64,000 nt of DNA, taken from contig JAUNSK010000015.1 of NCBI GenBank assembly GCA_030539275.1, positions 1 to 64,000 on the forward strand. The letters run 5' to 3'. Within the stretch, counting starts at the first letter, position 1; every line of letters starts with the position of its first letter. The notes under the pieces were generated by a model, which was given only the letters and a program-made list of their open reading frames with translations, searched no databases and was not told the origin of the DNA. This document shows, piece by piece, positions 25,576 through 34,491 of this stretch. The position numbers and the translations under genes were made by a program. The DNA is from Oscillospiraceae bacterium (lineage in GTDB: Bacteria; Bacillota; Clostridia; Oscillospirales; Ruminococcaceae).

Positions 25576-26505
25576 ATGCCACACAGCAGCGGAGGAGGAA
25601 GCCACTCAGGCGGAAGTCACAGCAGTGGAGGAAGTCATCACTCAGGTCATTCAGGAGGAGGGCCGACTATATCAAGAAGACCTTTTAAAAACTCACGAAG
25701 ATATATATATCATGACAGGCACGGCATGGAGCAAAGTATCTACTGTACACAGCTTCCGAAAAAGCAGAGTCTAGGTACTCTGATATTTCAGCTTCTGTTT
25801 TTGCTGCCGTTTTTCGCTGTAGGCGGATTTATGGCGTTCCTAGCAATAAAGCAGATGATGCCGCCCAGTCCGATGAAGCCTCTGAGTTCATTTTCCGACG
25901 TACATATAAGTGATGATGCAGATGTTCTTGACAATGAAAACAAGCTGGAAAATACTCTGAGGGAATTTCAGAAAACCACCGGCATCTGTCCGTATATAAT
26001 GACAGTTTACGATTCGGACTGGAAGGAAAATTATGATGATCTCGAGGCGTATTCATTTTCACTGTATGTTAATCATTTTCCGGATGAACAGCATTTCCTT
26101 GTTGTCTATTCGCAGCCCGATGATGCAGAGGATCAGAGCTTTGTTGACTGGTCATGGGAAGGAATGCAGGGCGACAATACGGATGATATTATTTCGGAAA
26201 GAAATTTTTCAAAATTCCAGAATGATCTTCAGAAATATCTTACAAGAGATGATGTTACGGTTTCAGAGGCATTTGACAATGCATTTACTCATTCGCTTGA
26301 CTACATAATGACGAAAAGCTCTGGTAATTCAGAAGCATTTTCTATGATATTTTTCTGCGTGATGTGGATCGGATTCACTTTGTTGTTTGCTGTAATAATA
26401 CTTAAGAGTTATATTGCAAGCAAAAGAGATTATCAGGAGGTTTCTATGGATTATGTAAGTCAAGGACTGGAATCTGAAAAATATTTCGGACCGGAGATAA
26501 GATAA
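25576..26505 (+). CDS. His/Gly/Ser-rich membrane protein with TPM-like domain, copy 1
   Basis: A 309-residue protein in four parts. The N-terminal ~30 residues are almost only His, Gly and Ser (opening MPHSSGGGSHSGG). A basic stretch follows, then one span (~75-95). A soluble domain (~105-245) has VHISDDADVLDNENKLENTL and ICPYIMTVYDSDW. A second span is at ~258-280. The domain resembles the TPM fold (opening D-x-A-x-[VI]-[LI]), which normally lies outside the membrane. The His-rich tail may bind metal (inference). The ribosome site is GAAGGGAG. It is a tandem paralogue of the next gene, with the first 13 residues identical. Confidence 0.85.
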   Translation: MPHSSGGGSHSGGSHSSGGSHHSGHSGGGPTISRRPFKNSRRYIYHDRHGMEQSIYCTQLPKKQSLGTLIFQLLFLLPFFAVGGFMAFLAIKQMMPPSPMKPLSSFSDVHISDDADVLDNENKLENTLREFQKTTGICPYIMTVYDSDWKENYDDLEAYSFSLYVNHFPDEQHFLVVYSQPDDAEDQSFVDWSWEGMQGDNTDDIISERNFSKFQNDLQKYLTRDDVTVSEAFDNAFTHSLDYIMTKSSGNSEAFSMIFFCVMWIGFTLLFAVIILKSYIASKRDYQEVSMDYVSQGLESEKYFGPEIR

Positions 26506-26577
26506 CCAGGTCAGGTATGTTATAAGAACTCAAAATACACATAAGGAAAACGATATATTACTGAAGGGAGAAATTTA

Positions 26578-27498
26578 ATGCCACACAGCAGCGGAGGAGG
26601 AAGCCACTCAGGCGGATTTCACTCAGGAGGACATCATTCAGGAGGCCACTCTGGGAGCAGAGCACCGCGAATATCAAGAAGACCATATATAAATTCCAGA
26701 AGATTTATGTACTATGACAGATACGGGAGACAGCAGAGCATCTACAGTACAGCTATGCCAAAAAAACAGAGTTTATTATCGCTTATCATTACACTGCTGA
26801 TAATGATACCTTTTATATTGATAAGTTCTGTCATGATGTATACAGCATATAAGCAGACAAAGGATGCAGGTACCCTGACGCCGCTTAGTACATTTGAAAG
26901 CACACATATAAGCGACGGTGCCGGTGTTATTGATAATGATACACAGCTTGAAAAGACTCTTAAAAATTTCGAAAGTACTACAGGAATATGTCCGTACATA
27001 ATCACAGTATCTGACTCGGACTGGGATCAGGACTATGGATATCTTGAGGATTATGCCTATACATTGTATCTTGAAAACTTTGATGATGAACAGCATTTTC
27101 TTATAGTTTATTCAGAGCCTGATAATGTAATCTTTGATAATTTTGCTGACTGGTCATGGGAAGGCATTCAGGGAGATGATACAGATCCTATTATTACTGA
27201 AGAACACTTTTCAAAGTTTCAGAGAGATCTTCAGAAATATCTCACAAAGGATGACGTATCTGTAACTGATGCATTCAACACGGCTTTCTCTGATTCTCTT
27301 GTGTACATGATGTCAGGTGACACGGATAAAATAAACAGTTATATTATGATATGTATGGGAGTGTTCTGGGGCATGATCATGTTGAGCGTTGTATGCAGTG
27401 CTGTCAGATCCTATTTGATAAGCTGCAGGGAATACCACGAGGTACCAATGGATTATAGTGGTGAAGAAGAACCTTATTACGGCCCGGAAATTAAATAA
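26578..27498 (+). CDS. His/Gly/Ser-rich membrane protein with TPM-like domain, copy 2
   Basis: The 306-residue paralogue of the preceding gene, with the same plan: His/Gly/Ser N-terminus, basic ISRRPYINSRRFMYYDRYG, span (~70-92), TPM-like domain beginning HISDGAGVIDNDTQLEKTL, second span (~255-280) and the ending YYGPEIK (FGPEIR in copy 1). WSWEG-x-QGD and FSKFQ-x-DLQKYLT are shared. Even the codons of the N-terminus and the leader CTGAAGGGAGA are nearly identical, which points to duplication with the start region kept alike. A strong terminator follows. Function is unknown. Confidence 0.85.
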   Translation: MPHSSGGGSHSGGFHSGGHHSGGHSGSRAPRISRRPYINSRRFMYYDRYGRQQSIYSTAMPKKQSLLSLIITLLIMIPFILISSVMMYTAYKQTKDAGTLTPLSTFESTHISDGAGVIDNDTQLEKTLKNFESTTGICPYIITVSDSDWDQDYGYLEDYAYTLYLENFDDEQHFLIVYSEPDNVIFDNFADWSWEGIQGDDTDPIITEEHFSKFQRDLQKYLTKDDVSVTDAFNTAFSDSLVYMMSGDTDKINSYIMICMGVFWGMIMLSVVCSAVRSYLISCREYHEVPMDYSGEEEPYYGPEIK

Positions 27499-27516
27499 AA
27501 AATAAAAAGCAGAGAT

Positions 27517-27552
27517 GATCCGCCCCTGATACTTAGGTATCGGGGGCGGATC
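27517..27552. terminator. Terminator between copy 2 and the TetR gene
   Basis: GATCCGCCCCTGATAC and its perfect complement around a 4-base loop. It is GC-rich and serves converging genes. Confidence 0.88.
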
Positions 27553-27555
27553 AAT

Positions 27556-28137
27556 TTATAACAGATATCTGATCTGGTCTTCCCAGCGTTTATTCCATCT
27601 GACATTTTTCATTGCAGCGATCGCAGATATGCCGTGTACAGTTGACCACAGCTTTATTATTGCGATCTCCAGTTCATCATCTGACAGACTGTTTCCTTTT
27701 GCTTCTTCATAATGAATTACCATCTGTCTGAAGAAATCATAAGGAGGGAAATTTCCGTTCTGGTCTTCGCACAGAGAGAGCTGGACCTTCATACATGGCT
27801 GGGAGAACAGAAAAGAAAAATACTGTGGATTTTCAAGAAAGAAGAGTATGTACCCCTCGCCAAGCTTCAGAACGGCTTCGTCTGAGTACGGTTCACTGCA
27901 GCTCTCAACAGATTTTTTAAGATGTGTCATAAACCTGTCGGTTACATAATCCTGCATAGCCAGGATCATTTCTTCCTTGTTTGCAAAGTGCGAATATGGC
28001 GCCGCACTGCTTACCCCGCATCTTGCGGCTACTTTTCTCAGCGACAGATATTCTTCGCCTGATTCGTTTATTATTTCTATTCCGGCTTCAATAAGGGCAT
28101 TTTTAAGATTTCCGTGATGGTACTTATCATTTGACAT
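27556..28137 (-). CDS. TetR/AcrR-family regulator with WHG-type C-terminus
   Basis: A 193-residue regulator. It opens KYHHGNLKNALIEAG, with the helix-turn-helix LRKVAARCGVSSAAPYSHFANKEEM, a form characteristic of TetR proteins whose C-terminus has a WHG motif; here the corresponding helix reads KLWSTVHGISAIAA. Its start overlaps the 3' end of the alpha/beta hydrolase gene by 11 bases, so the two are translationally coupled. Two ATCTTAACACTGTTAAGAT-like operators at the operon promoter (29238-29294) are the obvious binding sites, giving autorepression (inference). Confidence 0.92.
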   Translation of the reverse strand: MSNDKYHHGNLKNALIEAGIEIINESGEEYLSLRKVAARCGVSSAAPYSHFANKEEMILAMQDYVTDRFMTHLKKSVESCSEPYSDEAVLKLGEGYILFFLENPQYFSFLFSQPCMKVQLSLCEDQNGNFPPYDFFRQMVIHYEEAKGNSLSDDELEIAIIKLWSTVHGISAIAAMKNVRWNKRWEDQIRYLL

Positions 28138-29218
28138 AGCTTTTCATTACCTCCAGTACAGCTTCATTTTCTTCCCATAAAGGACTATGAGCTGAATTTT
28201 CAAAGATATGCATCTCTTTAACAGGTGCATCTATATTTTTATACAGATCTTCTACTGCATTTACAGGGCATGTATAGTCATAACGTCCTGAGAGAAAATA
28301 TACCGGGATCGAAACCGGCGGTTCATTTTCAATACTTACATGAACATCTGAGTATGCACTGTTCTGGCATAATTTCTTTCCCTTCCAGAAGTTTATCTTC
28401 TCTGTCAGAGTATAGCAGTGTGAGTACATCTGTGGGAAGAATATTTCAAGTGCATCAGAACGCATTTTTCTTGTTGTAGCGCATCCTGACATTAAAAGTG
28501 CTTTTTCCCAGTCGCTTTCGATATTTTTATCATTATAAACCGTAAGCTGTCCGTTTTCCTCTCTGACATGCCTGTTTATCAGGTCAAGTCCCTTTTTATT
28601 GTTCTCATTTTCAAAATAATTTTTGAGATATTCGTATCCGTATATATGTCTTTCTCCTGCTGCCTGACTCATTGCAAAGTAGCAGTAAAAATTTTCCGGA
28701 TAGTCCTGCGCAATGCTAAGGCCAAGACGTGTTCCGCCTGAATGAGCCATCAGATAGATCCTGTCTTTCGAGAATCTCTTTTTCAGATACTCTGCGACCT
28801 CGACTGCATTTTTCTCAAGTTCATCGAGTGTTATATCACCTGGTTTAAGCTGTGATGAATATGAAAGTCCTTCACCATAGTAATCCCACCAGCACACAGT
28901 AAAGTAATCTTCGATCCTGTTGTCATAGTACTGATTGAGCCAGTACTGCGGTACACCGGGACCTCCTGATATAAACAGGAGGACCGGGTTGTCAGTGCTT
29001 TTGCCGCGTATTATCATACCGTTTTTCCTGCCGCCTATTTTAATATTTACACGTTCTGATACACTGCCATCAAGCTCTCTGCCGTTTTCATCGTAAAACT
29101 TTTCGATCACGCCCTGTCCTGATATGGCAGCGGATACAATAAATACAGCTGATATCGCAGCTATGACCAGTAATGTGATAATTAAAATCTTCATCGTTTT
29201 CTTCATACCTTTCGTCAT
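28127..29218 (-). CDS. Alpha/beta hydrolase with N-terminal membrane anchor
   Basis: A 363-residue protein. One span (residues ~9-33) is followed by a hydrolase domain related to proline iminopeptidases. The oxyanion loop is LFISGGPGVPQYWLNQ, the nucleophile elbow is MAHSGGTRLG, an acid lies in SGRYDYTCP and the histidine is in NSAHSPLWE. The substrate is unknown and the domain should face outside. Three in-frame ATG codons (29218, 29206, 29194) are possible, and the AAAAGG site does not decide clearly. It is the first gene of an operon with the TetR gene. The operators at the promoter suggest induction by a ligand, maybe its substrate (inference). Confidence 0.85.
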   Translation of the reverse strand: MTKGMKKTMKILIITLLVIAAISAVFIVSAAISGQGVIEKFYDENGRELDGSVSERVNIKIGGRKNGMIIRGKSTDNPVLLFISGGPGVPQYWLNQYYDNRIEDYFTVCWWDYYGEGLSYSSQLKPGDITLDELEKNAVEVAEYLKKRFSKDRIYLMAHSGGTRLGLSIAQDYPENFYCYFAMSQAAGERHIYGYEYLKNYFENENNKKGLDLINRHVREENGQLTVYNDKNIESDWEKALLMSGCATTRKMRSDALEIFFPQMYSHCYTLTEKINFWKGKKLCQNSAYSDVHVSIENEPPVSIPVYFLSGRYDYTCPVNAVEDLYKNIDAPVKEMHIFENSAHSPLWEENEAVLEVMKSYVK

Positions 29219-29237
29219 CCTTTTTTTGTCTTATTTT

Positions 29238-29294
29238 ATCTTAACACTGTTAAGATATTTAGATTATAACATGTAATCTTAACACTGTCAAGAT
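29238..29294 (-). promoter_or_regulatory. Promoter with two TetR-type operators
   Basis: Two copies of an inverted repeat: ATCTTAACACTGTTAAGAT at 29238-29256 and ATCTTAACACTGTCAAGAT at 29276-29294, 38 bases apart. On the minus strand TTGACA (within the second copy), 17 bases and TATAAT (complement of 29263-29268) give a consensus promoter. One copy covers the -35 and the other lies over the start of transcription. Confidence 0.88.
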
Positions 29295-29397
29295 TATGAT
29301 CAGTATTTATTTTATAGAATAAAACTCCGTTTAATGTGTTGCTTATATGTTAGTTCTGAAATATTTTCTACAAAAACAACATTTATTACAAGATTAT

Positions 29398-29426
29398 TTG
29401 ACTGTTATAGATTAATGTGCTATAAT
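29398..29426 (+). promoter_or_regulatory. Promoter of the GGDEF gene
   Basis: TTGACT (29398-29403), 17 bases, TATAAT (29421-29426). The leader of about 112 bases contains TGATGCAGTTAAATAA (29480-29495); no known riboswitch was recognised in it. Confidence 0.78.
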
Positions 29427-29544
29427 TTTATATATAAATGTAGAAAAATATCGGCAGGAGTTTATATATAATTCTATTTTGATGCAGTTAAATAAACTTA
29501 TTTTATGGATGTAATATAAAAATATTTTTCGGAGATTTATTAAA

Positions 29545-30954
29545 ATGAATAGAAAACAAATAGCGATGATTATATTGATGACAGTTTCTGTAATTGCTGT
29601 TGTTTGCATATTTATCATATCAACAATTCATTCAGTTAATAATAAGGTCACTCAGTACTGTTATGATGAACTTCAGACAACATCAGAGCGTCTTGCCAGT
29701 AAACTCTATGATGCTACAGAAATGGACCGTACTTTGCTTTCAGCGGTCGCTGAGATCATAGCTTCTGAAAACGAACCTACAGATGATGAGATCTGCAGGA
29801 TCATGAGATCATACAACACGACTGCCTCATATGTAACATATGTTGAAATTCTGCGTCCAGACAACACAATTATGTACTCTGACGGGAAGATCAGGGATGT
29901 ATCGGATAAGGTGAACTTCAGTGATGAAGCAGGCAAAGGAATGTACATATCAGATATAGAAATAAGCAGGACCAACTCTGTGGAAAAGGTGATCAGAAAT
30001 GCTGTACCGGTTGTCAGAGAAGGGAAAACTGAGTATATTCTGTATGGTGTTGTCAGTCTGTCAGAGCTGGCTCAGAAATACAAAACGGATTTATATGACG
30101 GACATGCGTATGTATATCTGATAGATGGCAATACCGGTAATTTCATTCTCGACAGCTGGCATCAGTCACCGGGAAACATGCGGGATTTCAGTACAAGAAA
30201 AACACTGACCGGCTATAACTTTGACCAGTGTATAGAAAATATGAAATACGGGGTTGCAGGAAATCTTGGATTTATCTCTGTTACTACGGGAGAGGTTTTA
30301 TATTTACACTATAATCCAGTCGGAGTGAACAACTGGATCGTCGCTGTCACGGTCGAGGAAAAGTATGCATTAAAAAACAGCAGATCTATAAATACAAGTC
30401 TGTATGTTATGGCGGGTGTTATAGGTTTAGTGCTTCTGTTCTATATGTTGTGTGTGATCATTACTCTGTTTCGGGCATATTGTCATGTTCAGAGGCTCGG
30501 ATCTCTTGACCAGACGACAGGACTTTGCAACAGAAATGCTTACGATAAATATATTTCTGAGCACCGCGGCAAAATATATCAATCAGTAACATGCGTATTT
30601 GTTGACGTGAACGGACTGCACGAGGTCAATAACAAATTCGGACACAAGGCAGGAGATCAGATGCTGCATGCCATTGCAGATGCGATAAAAAAACAGTTTA
30701 AAGGCTGCCCGGTTTTCCGTATGGGCGGTGATGAGTTTGTTGTTTTTTCTGAGAAGGATACTCAGGATGAATGCGGTGAAAAAATGGAAAGAGTGCACGA
30801 CGAAATTGAACAGCATGGTTATCATATTGCTGCAGGAATAGTTACTTTTGAAAATGAACAGGGACTGGAAAGAATAATACAGGAAGCCGATAAAAAAATG
30901 CTTGAAAACAAGCGTGTATATTATCTTATGCATGACAGGCGTTCAAGCAGATAG
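29545..30954 (+). CDS. Diguanylate cyclase with extracellular Cache-like sensor
   Basis: A 469-residue membrane sensor that should make c-di-GMP. Span 1 is residues ~7-29. The extracellular domain (~30-290) has a Cache-like pattern ending GVNNWIVAVTVEEKYA. Span 2 is ~292-318. The GGDEF domain (~330-462) starts LDQTTGLCNRNAYDKY, has DVNGLHEVNNKFGHKAGD and an intact active site RMGGDEF. No RxxD inhibitory site is seen upstream of GGDEF (KGCPVF there), so product inhibition may be absent. It faces the LysR gene and is probably monocistronic. Confidence 0.93.
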   Translation: MNRKQIAMIILMTVSVIAVVCIFIISTIHSVNNKVTQYCYDELQTTSERLASKLYDATEMDRTLLSAVAEIIASENEPTDDEICRIMRSYNTTASYVTYVEILRPDNTIMYSDGKIRDVSDKVNFSDEAGKGMYISDIEISRTNSVEKVIRNAVPVVREGKTEYILYGVVSLSELAQKYKTDLYDGHAYVYLIDGNTGNFILDSWHQSPGNMRDFSTRKTLTGYNFDQCIENMKYGVAGNLGFISVTTGEVLYLHYNPVGVNNWIVAVTVEEKYALKNSRSINTSLYVMAGVIGLVLLFYMLCVIITLFRAYCHVQRLGSLDQTTGLCNRNAYDKYISEHRGKIYQSVTCVFVDVNGLHEVNNKFGHKAGDQMLHAIADAIKKQFKGCPVFRMGGDEFVVFSEKDTQDECGEKMERVHDEIEQHGYHIAAGIVTFENEQGLERIIQEADKKMLENKRVYYLMHDRRSSR

Positions 30955-30967
30955 GTGAAACTCAAGC

Positions 30968-31840
30968 TCATTGATTTCTGTATTTCAGATAATCTATAAA
31001 CCGCTTTACTGCAAGTGAAGCGGTTTTTTTGTCTCTCAGGGCAAAACAGATGTCACGGTATGCAGGAACATCAAGCTTTTTTGCCGAAATTCTGTACGGA
31101 ACTCTTCTTAATATAAGCTGTGGAAGTATACTGAGTCCGAGACCGCTTTCGACCATTGACATTACAGCATAATCATCCCATGTAGTAAAGTGTACCTTTG
31201 GTGTCAGTCCGCTGCGTTCAAATATTTCAGAGATTTCAGCCTTTGCCCCTTTTTCAAGAAGCATGAACGGTTCTTCGCACAGCGACTGCAGCGGGACCCG
31301 ATCACACTTGGCAAGAGGGTGATCCTCAGGAAGTACTGCAAGGAGATTGTCACGTTCAAGGTGGATCGTTTCAAATTCACATCCGGAAGTCATACGCAGA
31401 AATCCGCAGTCAACACGTCCCTCTCTGATCCACGCTTCGATCTCAGTATAGTCACCAAGAAGCAGTTCGTAGTCAATATTAGGGTAGTCCTTCTGGAATT
31501 CCTTTATTATGTTCGGAAGCCAGTGTGTGGCAACGCTTGAAAATGTTCCTATACGGATGATTCCTGACTGCAGGCCGTTCAGGTCATCTACCTGCATCTG
31601 AAGTTTCCTGTATTCGTCGCAAACGTTTTTTGCGTACGGCAGAAGTCTGAGTCCGTCGGATGTAAGCCTTACTCCCGAACGGTCACGTTCGAGCAGTGAC
31701 ACCTTCCACTGTGTTTCAAGATCATTTATCATCCGGCTGATCCCGGACTGTGAATAATTCAGCAGCTCAGCTGCTTTGGTAAAGCTTCCGCATTCCACTG
31801 TTCTGATAAATGCCATATACTTAAGAATACTTGCGTCCAT
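30968..31840 (-). CDS. LysR-family transcriptional regulator
   Basis: A 290-residue regulator. The N-terminal winged HTH is FTKAAELLNYSQSGISRMINDLE (residues ~20-42). The substrate-binding domain (~90-288) starts GIIRIGTFSSVATHWLP. The start at 31840 has AAAGGAG with an 8-base gap, so it is chosen over an ATG two codons earlier. It is divergent from a MATE gene 119 bases away and probably controls it (inference). Effector unknown. Confidence 0.93.
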   Translation of the reverse strand: MDASILKYMAFIRTVECGSFTKAAELLNYSQSGISRMINDLETQWKVSLLERDRSGVRLTSDGLRLLPYAKNVCDEYRKLQMQVDDLNGLQSGIIRIGTFSSVATHWLPNIIKEFQKDYPNIDYELLLGDYTEIEAWIREGRVDCGFLRMTSGCEFETIHLERDNLLAVLPEDHPLAKCDRVPLQSLCEEPFMLLEKGAKAEISEIFERSGLTPKVHFTTWDDYAVMSMVESGLGLSILPQLILRRVPYRISAKKLDVPAYRDICFALRDKKTASLAVKRFIDYLKYRNQ

Positions 31841-31959
31841 TTTCATGCTCCTTTATATCTGATTTAATCATGATAAACATGATAAACATTCTCTTTACTC
31901 ATTTATGCTATTATGATACAATAGAACATGAAATAAATCAAGCAGGAGAGCGAAGTAAA

Positions 31960-33306
31960 TTGAAACAGACGCAGTTATGTCAGGAAAAACATTATTTTGA
32001 AACGCAAACAATCGGGAAAATACTTTTAAAAATTGTACCGCCGGTTATGGCGGCACAGCTTATTCAGGCGCTTTACAATATAGTAGACAGCTATTTTATA
32101 GGTTCATATTCAGATGAAGCACTGACGGCTCTGTCAGTTATTTATCCTGTACAGCTGATAATAACTGCAATTGCAATAGGAACCGGCGTTGGAGTAAACA
32201 CACTTATGGCAAGACAGCTTGCACTGGGAAGGAAATCTGATGCCGATAAAACTGCAGGAACCGGAATAATCCTTTCATTAATATCGTGGGCAGTATTTGC
32301 TCTGCTTTCAATCGCTTTTCTCCGCTTTTATGTAAATGCCGGTGCAAATTCATCTCTTGCAGCAAAAGAGGCATTAAGATATGGTTACATAATCTGTATA
32401 GGAAGTCCGGCAATTTTTCTTGAAAGTATTCTTTCAAAGACACACCAGGCAAGGGGCGAAATGCGGCTGCCGATGCTTGCTCAGATCGCAGGCGCGCTAA
32501 TAAATATAATACTTGATCCGCTTCTCATTTTCGGGATATCATTTTTTCCGCGTCTCGGTGCAGCAGGGGCGGCGGCAGCTACTGTTGCCGGACAGACTGC
32601 AGCCTGCATAATAGTCGGGGTAACCGGAATGCGTAAACCGCCTGAGAAAAAAGACATATCGGGATATGTAAAAAAAATATACACTCTTGGTTATCCATCA
32701 GTTCTGCTGCAGCTTCTGTATACGGTTTATATAATGATATTTAATCTGATTCTTGCGGGGTTTTCTGACTCAGCGACAACAGTACTTGGATTGTACTATA
32801 AGCTGCAGGCATTTTTCTTCATTCCTGTGCTGGGACTGCAAAGCTGTATTGTACCTGTTCTAAGCTACAATTATGCACAGCAAAGATATGAAAGATGCAG
32901 AAAAATAATACGCTGTTCAATATTTACTGCCTTGTCTTTAATGCTTATCGGCGTTGCTGGATTTGAAATTATTCCGGTACAGCTTATCCGTTTGTTCTCT
33001 GATAATGATGAGGTTATCAGTATTGGCAGGAAGGCTTTCAGAATAATAGGTCTGAGTTTTATTCCGGATGTGCCTGCAATGATTTATCCTGCATATTTTC
33101 AGGCTATAGGCAGCGCAAAAAAGAGTGTTCTGCTGATAATTGTAAGACATCTTGTCTGTCTGATTCCAATATTCTGGCTGATGTCATTTATAGGCCTTGA
33201 TTTTGTATGGATCGCATTTCCGGCAGCAGAGTCCGTTACAGGCACACTTGGAATATTCTTATACAAAAAACAATGTGACAGTGATGCCGCCAATATCAGA
33301 AATTAA
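31960..33306 (+). CDS. MATE-family efflux transporter
   Basis: A 448-residue exporter with about 12 spans. It opens ILLKIVPPVMAAQLIQALYN and then VDSYFIGSYSD. The second half has GYPSVLLQLLYTVYIMIFN and GLQSCIVPVLSYNYAQQRYER, the usual MATE sequence points. The TTG at 31960 with GGAGAG at 31945-31949 is the likely start. The longer reading from 31831 would overlap the divergent lysR gene and adds a non-homologous N-terminus. It belongs to the same superfamily as the PadR-linked exporter but is clearly different in sequence. Confidence 0.92.
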   Translation: MKQTQLCQEKHYFETQTIGKILLKIVPPVMAAQLIQALYNIVDSYFIGSYSDEALTALSVIYPVQLIITAIAIGTGVGVNTLMARQLALGRKSDADKTAGTGIILSLISWAVFALLSIAFLRFYVNAGANSSLAAKEALRYGYIICIGSPAIFLESILSKTHQARGEMRLPMLAQIAGALINIILDPLLIFGISFFPRLGAAGAAAATVAGQTAACIIVGVTGMRKPPEKKDISGYVKKIYTLGYPSVLLQLLYTVYIMIFNLILAGFSDSATTVLGLYYKLQAFFFIPVLGLQSCIVPVLSYNYAQQRYERCRKIIRCSIFTALSLMLIGVAGFEIIPVQLIRLFSDNDEVISIGRKAFRIIGLSFIPDVPAMIYPAYFQAIGSAKKSVLLIIVRHLVCLIPIFWLMSFIGLDFVWIAFPAAESVTGTLGIFLYKKQCDSDAANIRN

Positions 33307-33366
33307 GAATTTTTTTAAATTTAAAATCTGTAAAATAGTACACTCTGGTCTGACAAAATCTGTCGA

Positions 33367-33410
33367 TTGACTAAATTCCGCAGCAGTGATATAATTGGTA
33401 GTACCAATTA
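33367..33410 (+). promoter_or_regulatory. lrgAB promoter with FadR-type operator
   Basis: TTGACT (33367-33372), 17 bases, TATAAT (33390-33395). A perfect 19-base palindrome TAATTGGTAGTACCAATTA (33392-33410) overlaps the -10 and contains the TGGT-N-ACCA core typical of FadR-subfamily GntR regulators. The third gene of the operon encodes such a regulator. Confidence 0.88.
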
Positions 33411-33426
33411 AAAAGAGGCGATAATT

Positions 33427-33786
33427 TTGAAATTTGTAAAACAGTTTGCGATTATTCTCTCAGTATCATTTATCGGTGAGCTGCTGAATTACCTGATACC
33501 GCTGCCTGTACCATCAAGCATTTACGGGCTTATCATAATGTTTTTGTGTCTGTGTCTTAAGATCATAAAGGTTGAGGACGTCAGGGAGACTTCATCATTT
33601 CTTATTGAGGTAATGCCGCTTATGTTTATTCCTGCGGCTGTCGGGCTCATTACATCCTGGGACATTTTAAGATCAGATCTTATGGCATATATCGTTATCA
33701 CTGTTGTCACAACATTTCTGGTCATGATAGTTTCCGGACATGTCACACAGTACATAATGCGCCGCAGTAAAAAAGAGGAGGGCTGA
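33427..33786 (+). CDS. CidA/LrgA-family holin-like protein
   Basis: A 119-residue membrane protein with about four spans, matching the CidA/LrgA family: GELLNYLIPLPVPSSIYGLIIMF near the start and LIEVMPLMFIPAAVGLITSW in the middle. The start is TTG at 33427 after AAAAGAGG. Members form oligomeric membrane pores and influence autolysis or metabolite transport. It is followed 3 bases later by lrgB, the invariable partner. Confidence 0.92.
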   Translation: MKFVKQFAIILSVSFIGELLNYLIPLPVPSSIYGLIIMFLCLCLKIIKVEDVRETSSFLIEVMPLMFIPAAVGLITSWDILRSDLMAYIVITVVTTFLVMIVSGHVTQYIMRRSKKEEG

Positions 33787-33789
33787 TCA

Positions 33790-34479
33790 ATGGGTTTTTT
33801 TGAAAATTCAGTTTTTTTCGGTGTTACAGTAAGTATTCTCGCTTATGGTCTCGGCTGTTTTCTTAAAAAGAAATTCAGACTTGCAATTTTCAATCCTCTG
33901 CTTGTGTCAGCTGCAGTAACTATAGTGATCCTTCTGGTTTCGCATATAGACTATGATGTATATTACTCCGGTGCAAAATATCTGAGCTGGTTTCTGACTC
34001 CTGCAACTGTATGTCTTGCAGTGCCGCTTTACCAGAAGCTCGAGCTGCTCAAAAGAAATTTTAAAGCAATATTTGCAGGAATATTCTCGGGAGTCATTAC
34101 AACTCTGTGCAGTGTTCTTGTTATGAGTATGATGTTCGGTTTGTCTCACAAAGAGTATGCGACACTCCTTCCTAAATCAATTACAACTGCGATCGGAATG
34201 GGCATTTCTGAGGAGACAGGAGGTTATGTAACAATAACAGTTGCTGTGATAATCATTACAGGTATACTTGGAAATGTGTTCGCATCAGCTGTATGCCGTA
34301 TATTTAAAATAACAGATCCTGTTGCAAAGGGAATAGCGATCGGCTCATCATCACATGCGATAGGTACTGCAAGAGCACTTGAGATGGGTGAGACTGAAGG
34401 AGCGATGAGCAGTCTGTCGATCGCAGTATCTGGACTTCTCACAGTTGTTGGTGCGTCTGTATTTGCGCAGTTTATGTAG
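33790..34479 (+). CDS. LrgB/CidB-family membrane protein
   Basis: A 229-residue protein with about six to seven spans. The family signature is clear: FLTPATVCLAVPLYQ, LLPKSITTAIGMGISEETGG, and GSSSHAIGTARALEMGETEGAMSSLSIAVSG. It is the partner of the CidA/LrgA protein; in other bacteria the pair affects murein hydrolase activity and pyruvate or glycolate transport. A GGAGGG site precedes the ATG. The co-encoded FadR-type regulator suggests control by a small carboxylic acid (inference). Confidence 0.94.
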   Translation: MGFFENSVFFGVTVSILAYGLGCFLKKKFRLAIFNPLLVSAAVTIVILLVSHIDYDVYYSGAKYLSWFLTPATVCLAVPLYQKLELLKRNFKAIFAGIFSGVITTLCSVLVMSMMFGLSHKEYATLLPKSITTAIGMGISEETGGYVTITVAVIIITGILGNVFASAVCRIFKITDPVAKGIAIGSSSHAIGTARALEMGETEGAMSSLSIAVSGLLTVVGASVFAQFM

Positions 34480-34491
34480 GGAGAAGATAAA

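Noticed and set aside
29427-29544. c-di-GMP (GEMM) riboswitch before the GGDEF gene
   Set aside because: The conserved GEMM loops are absent; the leader is AT-rich without a strong fold.
31831-31959. N-terminal extension of the LysR-linked MATE protein
   Set aside because: It overlaps the start of the divergent lysR gene and lacks a ribosome site; the TTG at 31960 has one.
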